This document shows positions 1-7,202 of a stretch of DNA of 12,588 bases, in pieces. Position 1 is the stretch's first letter; each line of letters begins with the position of its first letter. Under the pieces are notes generated by a model, which worked only from the letters and a program-made list of their open reading frames with translations, made no database searches and was not told the DNA's origin. The stretch spans positions 1-12,588 of the forward strand of contig JAGVUH010000119.1 of the NCBI GenBank assembly GCA_019136395.1, given 5' to 3'. The translations under genes were made by a program, and so were the position numbers. This stretch comes from Gammaproteobacteria bacterium. Lineage in GTDB: Bacteria > Pseudomonadota > Gammaproteobacteria > Chromatiales > Chromatiaceae.

Positions 1-2
1 CG

Positions 3-1411
3 CGCATCCTGTTGATCGACTTCCTTGACCGCCATGCCGAGCGGGTGCCCGCGACCAGCGCCCAGGCCGTCTTGAGCGAGCCGAGCCACGCCCGACGCTT
101 CGAACGTCTGATTAGTGAATTGCGCAAGCTTGGGCTGTCGCTGTACCTCTTCATCGACGAATACGACAACTTCGCCAACAACATCCTGGTCAACGCCGGG
201 CGCGAGGCCTACCGGGAACTGACCCATAGCAGCGGTTTCTTTCGGGATTTCTTCGCGCTGCTGAAAGAGGCCGTCGGGCGCACCGGCAGCGGGCTGGCGC
301 GGCTCTTCATCACCGGGGTCTCGCCCATCACGCTGGACGACGTCACCAGTGGCTTCAATATCGGCACCAATATCAGCCTGGAGCCGGAATTCAATGCTTT
401 GCTTGGCTTCACTCATGCCGAGCTCGAACGGCTATTCGCCGCTTTCGGGCAGGATTTCGATGCCCACCGCGCGATCGTCGATGACTGGTACAACCACTAT
501 CACTTCCACAAATCCCGCCGCGAGCCGGTCGTCAACAGCGACATGGCGCTTTACTATCTTCGTGCGCTGGCGCGCCGGAACGAGCCCCCGGACGAACTGA
601 TCGACCACAATGTACGCATCGACTACGGCAAGCTGCGCCATCTGGTGCGGATCGACCGCCAGCTCACCGATCGCGCGGTGAAGCCCGCGAGCGCCGGCAC
701 AGGCGTCGCGCTCCTCAACGGCAACTTCTCCCGCCTGCGCAGCATCATCGAGACCGGCGAGGAGGTCGCCGCGATCCAGACCAGCTTCCCGGCCGAGGGG
801 CTGCTGCGCCAGGACAACTTCGTCTCCCTGCTCTACTACCTGGGGCTGCTGAGCTTTGCCGGCGAGCGGGAAGGGCGACCCCTGCTCAGGATTCCCAACC
901 GCACCGTGCGCCAGTTGATGTACGGCTATCTGCGCGATGCCTATGACGAGGTCGGCGTCTTCCGCCCCAGCACCTACGAAATCGCTGACCGGCTCAACAA
1001 GATGGCCTATCGCGGCGAGTGGCAGGGCTTCTTCGACTACCTGGCCGAAGAGATTGGCCGCCAGGCCAGCGTGCGGGACTTTTTGCAGGGGGAGAAGATG
1101 ATCCAGGGCTTCCTGCTCGCCTGGCTGAATCTCTCGCCCTATTTCCAGGTCTTTTCCGAGGCCGAGCAGGCCGGCGGCTTCGTGGATCTCTATCTGGCGC
1201 CCTTCTACATGCCTATCTGATCGAGCTGAAATATCTCAGCCGCGCGGAAGACAGTCCGGCCAGGCGCGAGCACCTGCTCGCGGAGGCCCGCGCGCAGTTG
1301 CGCCGCTATGCCAACGATGCGCGGGTGCAAGATGCCCTCGGCGCCGCCACCCTGCATCCTATCGTGCTGCTCTATAGCGGCTGGGAGCTAGTCCATCGCG
1401 AGGCGCTGTAG
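3..1411 (+). pseudogene. AAA-ATPase-like / PD-(D/E)XK nuclease-family protein, 5'-truncated by the window and frameshifted near its 3' end
   Basis: The reading frame is open from the window edge (frame starting at base 3) to a TGA at 1218-1220. The N-terminal part, where the Walker A motif would lie, is outside the window. A Walker B-like LYLFIDEYDNFANN stretch at about 145-186 and the later ITGVSPITLDD motif match the AAA-ATPase-like family (Pfam AAA-ATPase_like), which usually ends in a PD-(D/E)XK nuclease-like domain. The nuclease Asp (GGFVDLYL, codon 1185-1187) is in the first frame. The matching E-x-K (LIELKYL, codons 1223-1231) is in a different frame, which stays open to TAG at 1409-1411. 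Family members keep about 20 residues between these motifs. Here there are 38 nt, which fits a loss of roughly 22 nt near 1200-1215. The product is probably non-functional as a nuclease. The role of this family is poorly known; many copies look mobile or host-defence related. The gene converges on the ATPase operon. A sequencing error is possible, but the shortened spacing argues for a real deletion. Confidence 0.8.
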
Positions 1412-1439
1412 ATTTCCCCCGCGCTGGCACCCCTGTCTT

Positions 1440-1566
1440 GCAAACTGTCATGAGGGGGGCTGAACACGCTCCTGAAAAGGAACGTCTTTGCCGTGACCTT
1501 CAAGCTAACTATCATGAGGTTGCGAGCCACACCCCGGAACATGAAAGTCTTTACCGTGACTTTCAC
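1440..1566. repeat. Two abutting imperfect direct repeats (64 bp and 63 bp)
   Basis: Unit 1 (1440-1503) and unit 2 (1504-1566) align end to end at roughly 75% identity. The best conserved parts are gtctttNccgtgacNttca (1484-1502 and 1547-1565) and the aactNtcatgag block (1443-1454 and 1507-1518). Directly after unit 2, gctaaac (1567-1573) resembles a unit boundary again, as if a third copy had been lost. Each unit contains a short inverted repeat. No coding gene overlaps convincingly. The repeats fill the gap between the broken plus-strand gene and the 3' end of the ATPase operon. They could be a species-specific dispersed repeat or a decayed element; I do not recognise the family. Confidence 0.7.
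1542..1565 (-). terminator. Hairpin in repeat unit 2, possible 3' end signal of the ATPase operon
   Basis: Bases tgaaagtc (1542-1549) and gactttca (1558-1565) form a perfect 8-bp stem around an 8-nt loop. The equivalent place in unit 1 (gaacgtc 1480-1486, gaccttc 1495-1501) pairs with one mismatch. On the minus strand the hairpin begins about 30 nt past the stop codon of subunit D, where an operon terminator or 3' stabilising structure would be expected. No run of U follows, so it is not a classic intrinsic terminator. Confidence 0.3.
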
Positions 1567-1594
1567 GCTAAACGGGGAAGGAGGGCAAGCCGCC

Positions 1595-2218
1595 TCAGGC
1601 TCGGGCTCGCTCCCGCAGGCGTTTGACCTGAAAAAGGGTATTGCGCTCCTCCTCCTCCAGGCTGGACTGGATGAAGTGGATGGTCCGGCGGTAGCGGGGG
1701 ATGATGTTGTATTTCAGGGCATTGACCCGTTTCTGGGCCTTGCGCTGTTCCTCCATCAGTCGGTGCAGGGCGATCTCTACCTCCCCCAGGCGCGCCAGGG
1801 TCACGGCCAGATCCGCCAGGTAGGCGCGGGTGTTATCGAAACTGGCATCGGTCCCCATCAGCCCCACGGGCTTGAGGGGCAGGCGCTCGGCGGTCACGGC
1901 GGGGTATTCCACCCCCAGGCTGCGCCGCGGGAGGATTTCGACCTTGAGCGCCAGTTCCGAGCCCAGGGCCGCCTGGTGGATGCCGCGGCTGCCCATGCGC
2001 AGGTGACTGATGCCCAGGCACTCGTAGGCCTGGACCAGCACCGCCTCCGCCTCCTGACGCAGGCGGCGGTATTCACCGATGCGCTCGTAGACCAGCCGGG
2101 TCAGCAGTTCCCGCTTGCGTTCCAGCAGGTCGTGGCCCTCTTCCAGAAACTTGACCTGCTTCTTGAGCTTTAGCAGGGTGTTCTTGGTCGGCGGGACCTT
2201 GATGAGTTGTTGCGCCAT
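1595..2218 (-). CDS. atpD: V/A-type ATPase subunit D (central rotor shaft)
   Basis: The 207-residue product has the usual length for this subunit. With F it forms the central rotor stalk that turns inside the A3B3 head and couples it to the membrane ring. The N-terminal basic helix begins PPTKNTLLKLKKQVKFLEEG (residues 9-28). The C-terminal helix runs from RVNALKYNIIPRYRRTIHFI through SSLEEEERNTLFQVKRL. These two long helices pair as an antiparallel coiled coil and are highly typical of the family. A less conserved middle part (about 75-135) is the globular tip. The ATG lies 6 nt downstream of the subunit B stop, with no obvious strong Shine-Dalgarno, so translation is probably coupled to B. 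This is the last gene of the operon; the next stretch holds repeats and a hairpin. The symbol follows V/A-type naming and is not the F-type atpD (beta). Confidence 0.96.
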   Translation of the reverse strand: MAQQLIKVPPTKNTLLKLKKQVKFLEEGHDLLERKRELLTRLVYERIGEYRRLRQEAEAVLVQAYECLGISHLRMGSRGIHQAALGSELALKVEILPRRSLGVEYPAVTAERLPLKPVGLMGTDASFDNTRAYLADLAVTLARLGEVEIALHRLMEEQRKAQKRVNALKYNIIPRYRRTIHFIQSSLEEEERNTLFQVKRLRERARA

Positions 2219-2224
2219 TTCGGT

Positions 2225-3604
2225 TCAGTCCGCGCCCTGGTAGTACTTGGCCAGGTCCGTCTCGCTCATGCGCGTCAGGGTATCGCGGGGGAAGGTCGAC
2301 ATCAGCTCCCAGGCCAGGTTGAGGGTGGCTTCGATGGAGCGGTCCTCGGCCTCCCCCTGACCGACGAACCGCTGGTCGAAGGCGTCGGCGAAGCGCAGGA
2401 AGCGCTTGTCCCGCTCTGATAATTCGTCCGCGCCGATGATGGAGGCCAGGTTGCGCGTCTCCAGGGCGCGGGCATAGAGGGCGTAGAGTTGGGCGGCGAC
2501 CCGGGGGTGATCCTCCCGGGTGTCGTCCTTGCCGATGCCATCCTTCATCAGGCGCGACAGGCTGGGGGAGATGTGCACCGGCGGATAGATGCCCTGGTTG
2601 TGCAACTCCCGTGACAGCACGATCTGGCCCTCGGTGATGTAGCCGGTCAGGTCGGGGATGGGGTGGGTGATGTCGTCCGAGGGCATGGACACCACCGGCA
2701 TCATGGTGATGGAGCCGTGGCGCTGGTGGATGCGCCCGCAGCGCTCGTAGATCTCCGCCAGGTCCGAGTAGAGGTAGCCGGGATAGCCCTTGCGCGCCGG
2801 CACGTCGCCCTTGGCGGTGGCCACCTCGCGCAGGGCCTCGGCGTAGTAGGTCATGTCGGTCATGACCACCAGGACGTGGCGGTCCAGGTCGTAGGCCAGA
2901 TACTCGGCGGCGGTGAGGGCGGTGCGCGGCAGGGTCAGGCGCTCCACCGGCGGGTCGTCCGCCAGGTTGATGAACATGACCACGTTGCGCAGCACGCCGG
3001 AGCTGGCGAACTCGTCGCGGAAGAATTTGGCGTCGGCGTAGGAGACGCCCATGGCGGCGAAGACCACCGAGAAGCTGGTGTCCTCGTCCTTGAGCTTGGC
3101 CTGACGCACGATCTGGGCGGCCAGGCGGTTATGGGGCAGGCCGGAGCCGGAAAAGATCGGCAGCTTCTGGCCGCGCACCAGGGAGTTGAGACCGTCGATG
3201 GTGGAGATGCCGGTCTGGATGAATTCCCGGGGATAGGTGCGCGCCGCCGGATTGATGGCCGAGCCGCCGACGGAGCGACGGATGTTGGACAGGATGGGCG
3301 GGCGGTCGTCCTTGGGCTCCCCCAGGCCGTTGAAGACCCGACCGAGGAGCTCCGGCGACAGGGCGATCTCCACCGGCTCGTCAAGGAAGCGCACCCAGGT
3401 GGATTCCAGGTCCAGGTCCTCGACGCCCTCGAAGACCAGGATCAGGGTCTCGTCATCGCTGGCGCGGATGACCTGACCGTTGCGCCGGCCACCGCTGTGG
3501 TCCTTGATCAGCACCCGGTCACCGAAGGCAACCCCGGGGGTGTTCTTCATCACCAGCAGGCCGCCACGGGCCTCGGCGGCGGTGCGGTACTCTTTGATGC
3601 TCAT
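2225..3604 (-). CDS. atpB: V/A-type ATPase subunit B (non-catalytic, regulatory head subunit)
   Basis: The 459-residue length is normal for the B subunit, which alternates with A in the hexameric head. The protein runs from an N-terminal beta-barrel (about 1-75) through the nucleotide-binding fold to a helical C-terminal domain. The P-loop position reads FSGSGLPHNRLAAQIVRQA (from residue 151), the degenerate, non-Walker form that identifies B and separates it from catalytic A. Other family blocks seen are NPAARTYPREFIQTGISTID and MPSDDITHPIPDLTGYITEG. The ATG start at 3604 has a GGAA about 7 nt upstream. A 56-nt gap separates it from A, the largest gap in the A-B-D part, and I saw no structure in it. 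Symbol in the V/A naming scheme. Confidence 0.97.
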   Translation of the reverse strand: MSIKEYRTAAEARGGLLVMKNTPGVAFGDRVLIKDHSGGRRNGQVIRASDDETLILVFEGVEDLDLESTWVRFLDEPVEIALSPELLGRVFNGLGEPKDDRPPILSNIRRSVGGSAINPAARTYPREFIQTGISTIDGLNSLVRGQKLPIFSGSGLPHNRLAAQIVRQAKLKDEDTSFSVVFAAMGVSYADAKFFRDEFASSGVLRNVVMFINLADDPPVERLTLPRTALTAAEYLAYDLDRHVLVVMTDMTYYAEALREVATAKGDVPARKGYPGYLYSDLAEIYERCGRIHQRHGSITMMPVVSMPSDDITHPIPDLTGYITEGQIVLSRELHNQGIYPPVHISPSLSRLMKDGIGKDDTREDHPRVAAQLYALYARALETRNLASIIGADELSERDKRFLRFADAFDQRFVGQGEAEDRSIEATLNLAWELMSTFPRDTLTRMSETDLAKYYQGAD

Positions 3605-3660
3605 AACGAATTCCGGTTCAGGGCGTTACTTTTCATGCCTTAAGTTCGGGGCCTTACGTG

Positions 3661-5517
3661 CTAGGCGTTGCCAGCGCTGGCCTGGGCGTACTCCAGCCTC
3701 ATCTTCTCGAAGGTCCGGCCGGCCTCCTCCTTCAGGGCGTGGATCTGGTCCACCTGATCACTGTTGAACATGGACTTGCAGCGCCGGACCCGCGCCAGCA
3801 GGGGCAACTGCTGCAACTCCTGCACCGGCACCCCCAGCTCGATGAGGGCGGCCCCGCGGCGGAAGATGAACAGGGTCAGATCGAGCAGGGCGAACTGCTT
3901 GCGCGGCGAGCAGAAGGTGTCCACCTCGTCCAGGGCGCTCTGTTGCAGGACACCCTCCTTGATCAGGGCTGCCCCCTCCAACTCCCAGCGTTGGGCGGAG
4001 GACAGGGCCTCGGGGCCGACCAGGTTGACGATGCGCGCCAGTTCGGCGTCCCGCGCCAGCAGGGCAAGGGCCTCGGTACGCCGCCGCTCCCAGTCGCGGT
4101 CGATCTCCTGGTGCCACCACTCGGCGGCGGTGTGGACATGACCGGAAAAGCTGGTCACCCAGTCGATGGATGGGTAGTGGCGGGCGTCCGCCAGCTCCTT
4201 GGACAGGGCCCAGAAGGTCTCGATGATGTCCTTGGTGTGGCTGGTCACCGGCTCGGAGAAGTCACCACCCGGGGGCGACACGGCGCCGATCAGGGTCACG
4301 GAGCCGGAGCCGGCGCCGTGGGTCTCGACCCGGCCGGCGCGCTCGTAGACTGCCGCCAGGCGCGAGGCCAGATAGGCCGGATAGCCCTCCTCGACGGGCA
4401 TCTGCCCCAGGCGGCCCGAGACCTCGCGCAGGGCCTCCGCCCAGCGGCTGGTGGAGTCCGCCAGCATGACCACGTCGTAACCCATGTCCCGGTAGTACTC
4501 GGCCATGGTGATGCCGACATAAACCGAGGCCTCCCGCGCCACCACCGGCATGTTGGAGGTGTTGGCCACCAGCAGGGTACGCTCCATGAGCTTGCGCCCG
4601 GAGTAGGGGTCATCGAGCTGGGGGAAGGTCTCCAGCACGTCCACCAGCTCGTTGCCACGTTCGCCGCAGCCGACGTAGATGACGATGTCGGCGTTGGACC
4701 AGCGGGCCACCTGCTGCTGCACCACCGTCTTGCCGGCGCCGAAGGGGCCCGGCACCGCCCCCTTGCCGCCCTTGAGCTGGGGGAAGAAGGTATCGATGAC
4801 CCGCTGGCCCGTGATCAGGGGCGCGATGCCGTCATCACGCCGCCGGTAGGGGCGCGGCTTGCGCACCGGCCAGCGGTGGAAGAGCTTGAGGCGATGGGTG
4901 TGACCCTGGGCGTCCCGCAGGCGGCCGATGGTCGCCTCCAGGTCATAGTCCCCGGCGGGGGCGAGCTCGTCGAGCTCGCCGCTCAGGGTCGGCGGCACCA
5001 GGATGCGATGGACGATGGTCTGGGTCTCCTGGACCGTGCCCAGGACCGTGCCGGGGCCAATGCGGGCGCCAGGTTCCAGCTCGCGATTGGGCTCGAATTC
5101 CCAGACCCGGGTCCGGTCCAGGGCGGGCACCTCCAGGCCGCGGCGGATATAGTCCCCGGACTGGAGGGCGATCTTCTCCAGGGGGCGCTGCACGCCGTCG
5201 AAGATGCCGCCCAACAGACCCGGTCCCAGTTCCACCGACAGGGGCCAGCCAAGGCCCACGGCGGGTTCGCCAGGGCGCACCCCGTCGGTGGACTCATAGG
5301 TCTGGACGATGGCCTCCTCGCCGCGCAGGGAGATGACCTCGCCGAACAAGCCCAGCTCGCCGATGCGCACCTGCTCGCCGTTGCGGATGCCCGGCAGGAC
5401 GATGGTGACGATGGGGCCGTTGATGTCGCGGATCCGGCCCTGGCGCGCGGTGTCACGGGTGGCAGCGCGGGGGGCGTCGCGGCCGGGATCTTGGGTGTCG
5501 CGCATGCTAGTGCTCAT
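3661..5517 (-). CDS. atpA: V/A-type ATPase subunit A (catalytic)
   Basis: This is the ATP-hydrolysing or ATP-synthesising head subunit. From the ATG at 5517 it is 618 residues. Walker A GPFGAGKT lies at about 257-264. The VGCGERGNE segment with the catalytic Glu-Arg is at about 281-289. Further on are YRDMGYDVVMLADSTSRWAE and SPPGGDFSEPVTSHT. The A-type-specific insertion (bulge) between barrel and P-loop is present (about 100-235). The frame opens at a GTG at 5556, but that start would overlap subunit E by 35 nt. I chose the ATG at 5517, 4 nt after the E stop; the ATG at 5505 is a close alternative. The conserved start of the family (GRIRDINGPIV) appears only about 26 residues in, and no start codon lies between it and the ATG at 5505. 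A charged N-terminal tail of at least 22 residues therefore seems real. Symbol in the V/A naming scheme. Confidence 0.96.
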   Translation of the reverse strand: MSTSMRDTQDPGRDAPRAATRDTARQGRIRDINGPIVTIVLPGIRNGEQVRIGELGLFGEVISLRGEEAIVQTYESTDGVRPGEPAVGLGWPLSVELGPGLLGGIFDGVQRPLEKIALQSGDYIRRGLEVPALDRTRVWEFEPNRELEPGARIGPGTVLGTVQETQTIVHRILVPPTLSGELDELAPAGDYDLEATIGRLRDAQGHTHRLKLFHRWPVRKPRPYRRRDDGIAPLITGQRVIDTFFPQLKGGKGAVPGPFGAGKTVVQQQVARWSNADIVIYVGCGERGNELVDVLETFPQLDDPYSGRKLMERTLLVANTSNMPVVAREASVYVGITMAEYYRDMGYDVVMLADSTSRWAEALREVSGRLGQMPVEEGYPAYLASRLAAVYERAGRVETHGAGSGSVTLIGAVSPPGGDFSEPVTSHTKDIIETFWALSKELADARHYPSIDWVTSFSGHVHTAAEWWHQEIDRDWERRRTEALALLARDAELARIVNLVGPEALSSAQRWELEGAALIKEGVLQQSALDEVDTFCSPRKQFALLDLTLFIFRRGAALIELGVPVQELQQLPLLARVRRCKSMFNSDQVDQIHALKEEAGRTFEKMRLEYAQASAGNA

Positions 5518-5521
5518 GATG

Positions 5522-6166
5522 TCAGCCGCCGAAAAGATTGCCGGTGTCCAGGCCACCTGGCAGCAGTCGCTCCAGGATGACCTGCTGGATGCGGGCGCGC
5601 AGCCGTTCCTGGCGGCCCTCGAAGGTATTGTCGACGCGGATGCGCCCGTCCTCGCTCGCCACCAGCACCCCCGCCAGGGTAGCGATGGGGGTCTCGCACA
5701 GGGTCGCGCTCTGGCCCGGGGCCAGTTGCCCGCTGACCGCGTCCCAGCGGGCGAAGAGCTTCTGGTGGTCCTGCGGGTTGGCGCAGATCTGCAGGGCGGG
5801 GGATTCGATGGCCGCGGCAGCGCTGGCGATCAGCCTTAACAGCCAGGCGAGGTAGGCCGTCGGGTCGTCCTGGATGAAGGCGCGCATGCGGTCCGCCAGC
5901 CGGCGCTCCACGTCCTGGACCAGATTCCAGCGCAGCCGGTCGAGTTGGCTCTGCATCTTCAGTTCGCTGGCCTGGACCTGCTGGCGGAAGGCGCGTTCGC
6001 CCAGGGCGCGGGCGATGGCCTCCTCGCGCTGCTCGCGCAGGCGTAGCCGTTCCGCCGCCTCGCGCAGGGTGGTGTCGCGGCTACGCTGGGTCATTTCCCG
6101 GTAGGCGCTGGCGAGTCGTTCGGCGCGGGCGAGGAGGGCCCGTTCGAGTTCTTCTACCTGGTTCAC
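5522..6166 (-). CDS. atpE: V/A-type ATPase subunit E (peripheral stalk)
   Basis: The 214-residue product has a long, highly charged N-terminal helix (about residues 1-110, rich in Glu, Arg, Ala and Gln). A small globular C-terminal domain ends in the typical RVDNTFEGRQERLRARI and VILERLL segments. This is the E fold that clamps the top of the A3B3 head and pairs with the G/H-like helix to form the outer stalk. The start is a GTG at 6166; AGGT lies about 8 nt upstream. The stop is 4 nt before the chosen start of A, so the two are probably translated together. A 76-nt gap separates it from F. Sequence conservation in this subunit is low, so the call rests on the C-terminal pattern, the length and the operon position. 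Confidence 0.92.
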   Translation of the reverse strand: MNQVEELERALLARAERLASAYREMTQRSRDTTLREAAERLRLREQREEAIARALGERAFRQQVQASELKMQSQLDRLRWNLVQDVERRLADRMRAFIQDDPTAYLAWLLRLIASAAAAIESPALQICANPQDHQKLFARWDAVSGQLAPGQSATLCETPIATLAGVLVASEDGRIRVDNTFEGRQERLRARIQQVILERLLPGGLDTGNLFGG

Positions 6167-6242
6167 GATGGCTGACCTAAAAGCATGGCTAAGGGTGATT
6201 CAGGGCTGATGGCCGGTCGTCGGGGCGAAGGGTTTGCCATTC

Positions 6243-6677
6243 TCAGGCCGTCCCCCCCGCCTTGCCGAACATGGCATCCAGCCGGTCGGCCACGTCGCTG
6301 GCCAGGCGGGGTTTCTCCCGCAGCCGGGGCACGGCGGCCACGACCACGCGCCCACCCTCGGCCCGGACCCGTTCCAGACCGGGGATCTTGGCGCGCATCA
6401 GGGCCTCGTCGACGATGGCGAAGGCCTTGTCGCCGCGCCGGATCAGGTCGGTGAAGATCTGATCCACCAGCGCCGGTTCCGGGTCAGGATAGGTCTCGAA
6501 GCCGATCAGGCGGAAGCCGTCGGCCAGGCTCTCGTCCCCGAGGAACAGCATGCGGGTCCCCTGATGGTTGCCCTGACCGCCGCCCGGAGCCGCGCCCAGG
6601 CCGGCAACCCGGCGGGGAACGGCGCCCGCCTCCTGGTCCGGGCCCGCGTCGGGGCCCCGGGAGGTCTCGCTGGCCAC
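6243..6677 (-). CDS. atpF: V/A-type ATPase subunit F (rotor, regulatory)
   Basis: The conserved part starts MLFLGDESLADGFRLIGFET and goes on through DKAFAIVDEAL, GGRVVVAAVPRL and a terminal helix. This is a Rossmann-like rotor subunit of about 100 residues that binds D. The frame continues upstream for about 45 residues of Gly/Pro/Ala-rich sequence with no family resemblance. Three starts are possible. GTG at 6686 has GAGGA almost touching it. GTG at 6677 has GAGGAG about 8 nt upstream. ATG at 6551 has AGGGG followed by a 6-nt spacer and begins exactly at the conserved core. I give the extended form (144 residues) because it closes the gap to K, but the short form (102 residues) matches the family's usual size and may be the true one. 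Symbol in the V/A naming scheme. Confidence 0.88.
   Translation of the reverse strand: MASETSRGPDAGPDQEAGAVPRRVAGLGAAPGGGQGNHQGTRMLFLGDESLADGFRLIGFETYPDPEPALVDQIFTDLIRRGDKAFAIVDEALMRAKIPGLERVRAEGGRVVVAAVPRLREKPRLASDVADRLDAMFGKAGGTA
6546..6564 (-). promoter_or_regulatory. Alternative ribosome binding site and ATG for subunit F
   Basis: On the minus strand, AGGGG followed by six bases and an ATG (6551-6549) opens the reading frame at MLFLGDES, the first conserved residues of subunit F. The spacing is good for translation initiation. It competes with the upstream GTG starts at 6686 and 6677 and decides whether F carries a 42-45-residue low-complexity extension. Confidence 0.45.
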
Positions 6678-6693
6678 TGGCCCCACTCCTCGG

Positions 6694-7140
6694 TCAGATC
6701 TTATTGAGGAGCAGGATGCTGACCACCAGGCCGTAGATGGCGATACCCTCCGCCAGGCCCAGGTAGATCAGGGTGCGGCCCAGGTTCTCGGGCTTCTCGG
6801 TGATCGCCGCCAGGGAGGCCGCGCCGATGGGGCCTACCGCAATGCCGGCGCCGATGGTGGAGAGGCCGGTGGGGATGCCAACACCGATGATGGCCAGGCC
6901 CATGCCGGTGGAGATCTCATTGACCACCGTGGTCGCCTCCGCCGCCTGGGCGAAGGCGTCGTTGATCCCCAGCACCAGCAGCCCAAGCTGGGCGCCCAGG
7001 AAGGTCAAAAGCTGGGTGCTCATGGCGGGCCGGTACCAAGGCCGGATGCGGCTGGCGAGGGCGGGGCGCACTTCCAGGATCAGGCCGCCCAGGATGAGTG
7101 CCAGGATCGCGAAGGACATGAGGGCGACGAGCCAGTACAT
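6694..7140 (-). CDS. atpK: V/A-type ATPase subunit K (membrane rotor ring, c-type proteolipid)
   Basis: The 148-residue product has four predicted membrane segments: about 2-22, 42-62, 78-108 (with the conserved GLSTIGAGIAVG) and 120-145. The last holds the ion-carrying glutamate, Glu131, in GLAEGIAIYGLVV. Only the second hairpin carries the c-subunit signature. The first pair of segments is an N-terminal extension of a kind I know from some bacterial V-type c subunits, so it is not a duplicated proteolipid with two ion sites. The sodium-site Pro-Glu-Thr-Gln pattern of NtpK-like rings is absent (Ala-Glu-Gly-Ile here), which leans towards proton use but does not prove it. The ATG at 7140 has a clear GGAG with 6-nt spacing; the internal ATG at 7023 has none. 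It lies 62 nt after I and just before F. Confidence 0.94.
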   Translation of the reverse strand: MYWLVALMSFAILALILGGLILEVRPALASRIRPWYRPAMSTQLLTFLGAQLGLLVLGINDAFAQAAEATTVVNEISTGMGLAIIGVGIPTGLSTIGAGIAVGPIGAASLAAITEKPENLGRTLIYLGLAEGIAIYGLVVSILLLNKI

Positions 7141-7202
7141 GGTGGACTCCTAATGCTTGGACGAGTGAAAAGGGGACAGGGATAGGGAGAGAGTCCGGGC
7201 CG

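Noticed and set aside
1440..1566. CRISPR-like array
   Set aside because: There are only two units, they abut without unique spacers, and they differ at about a quarter of positions. No cas genes are nearby.
1438..1626. 62-codon plus-strand ORF and 64-codon minus-strand ORF across the repeats
   Set aside because: Both are open because of the repeated sequence. Neither has a good ribosome binding site, and their peptides only echo the repeat unit.
2663..3643. 326-codon plus-strand open frame antisense to subunit B
   Set aside because: It is a shadow of the B gene with no recognisable domain and biased composition.
3658..5580. 640-codon plus-strand open frame antisense to subunit A
   Set aside because: It mirrors the A gene in a GC-rich genome. 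Its translation is Gly/His/Gln/Val-rich with no family motifs, whereas the minus strand encodes an unmistakable ATPase A subunit.
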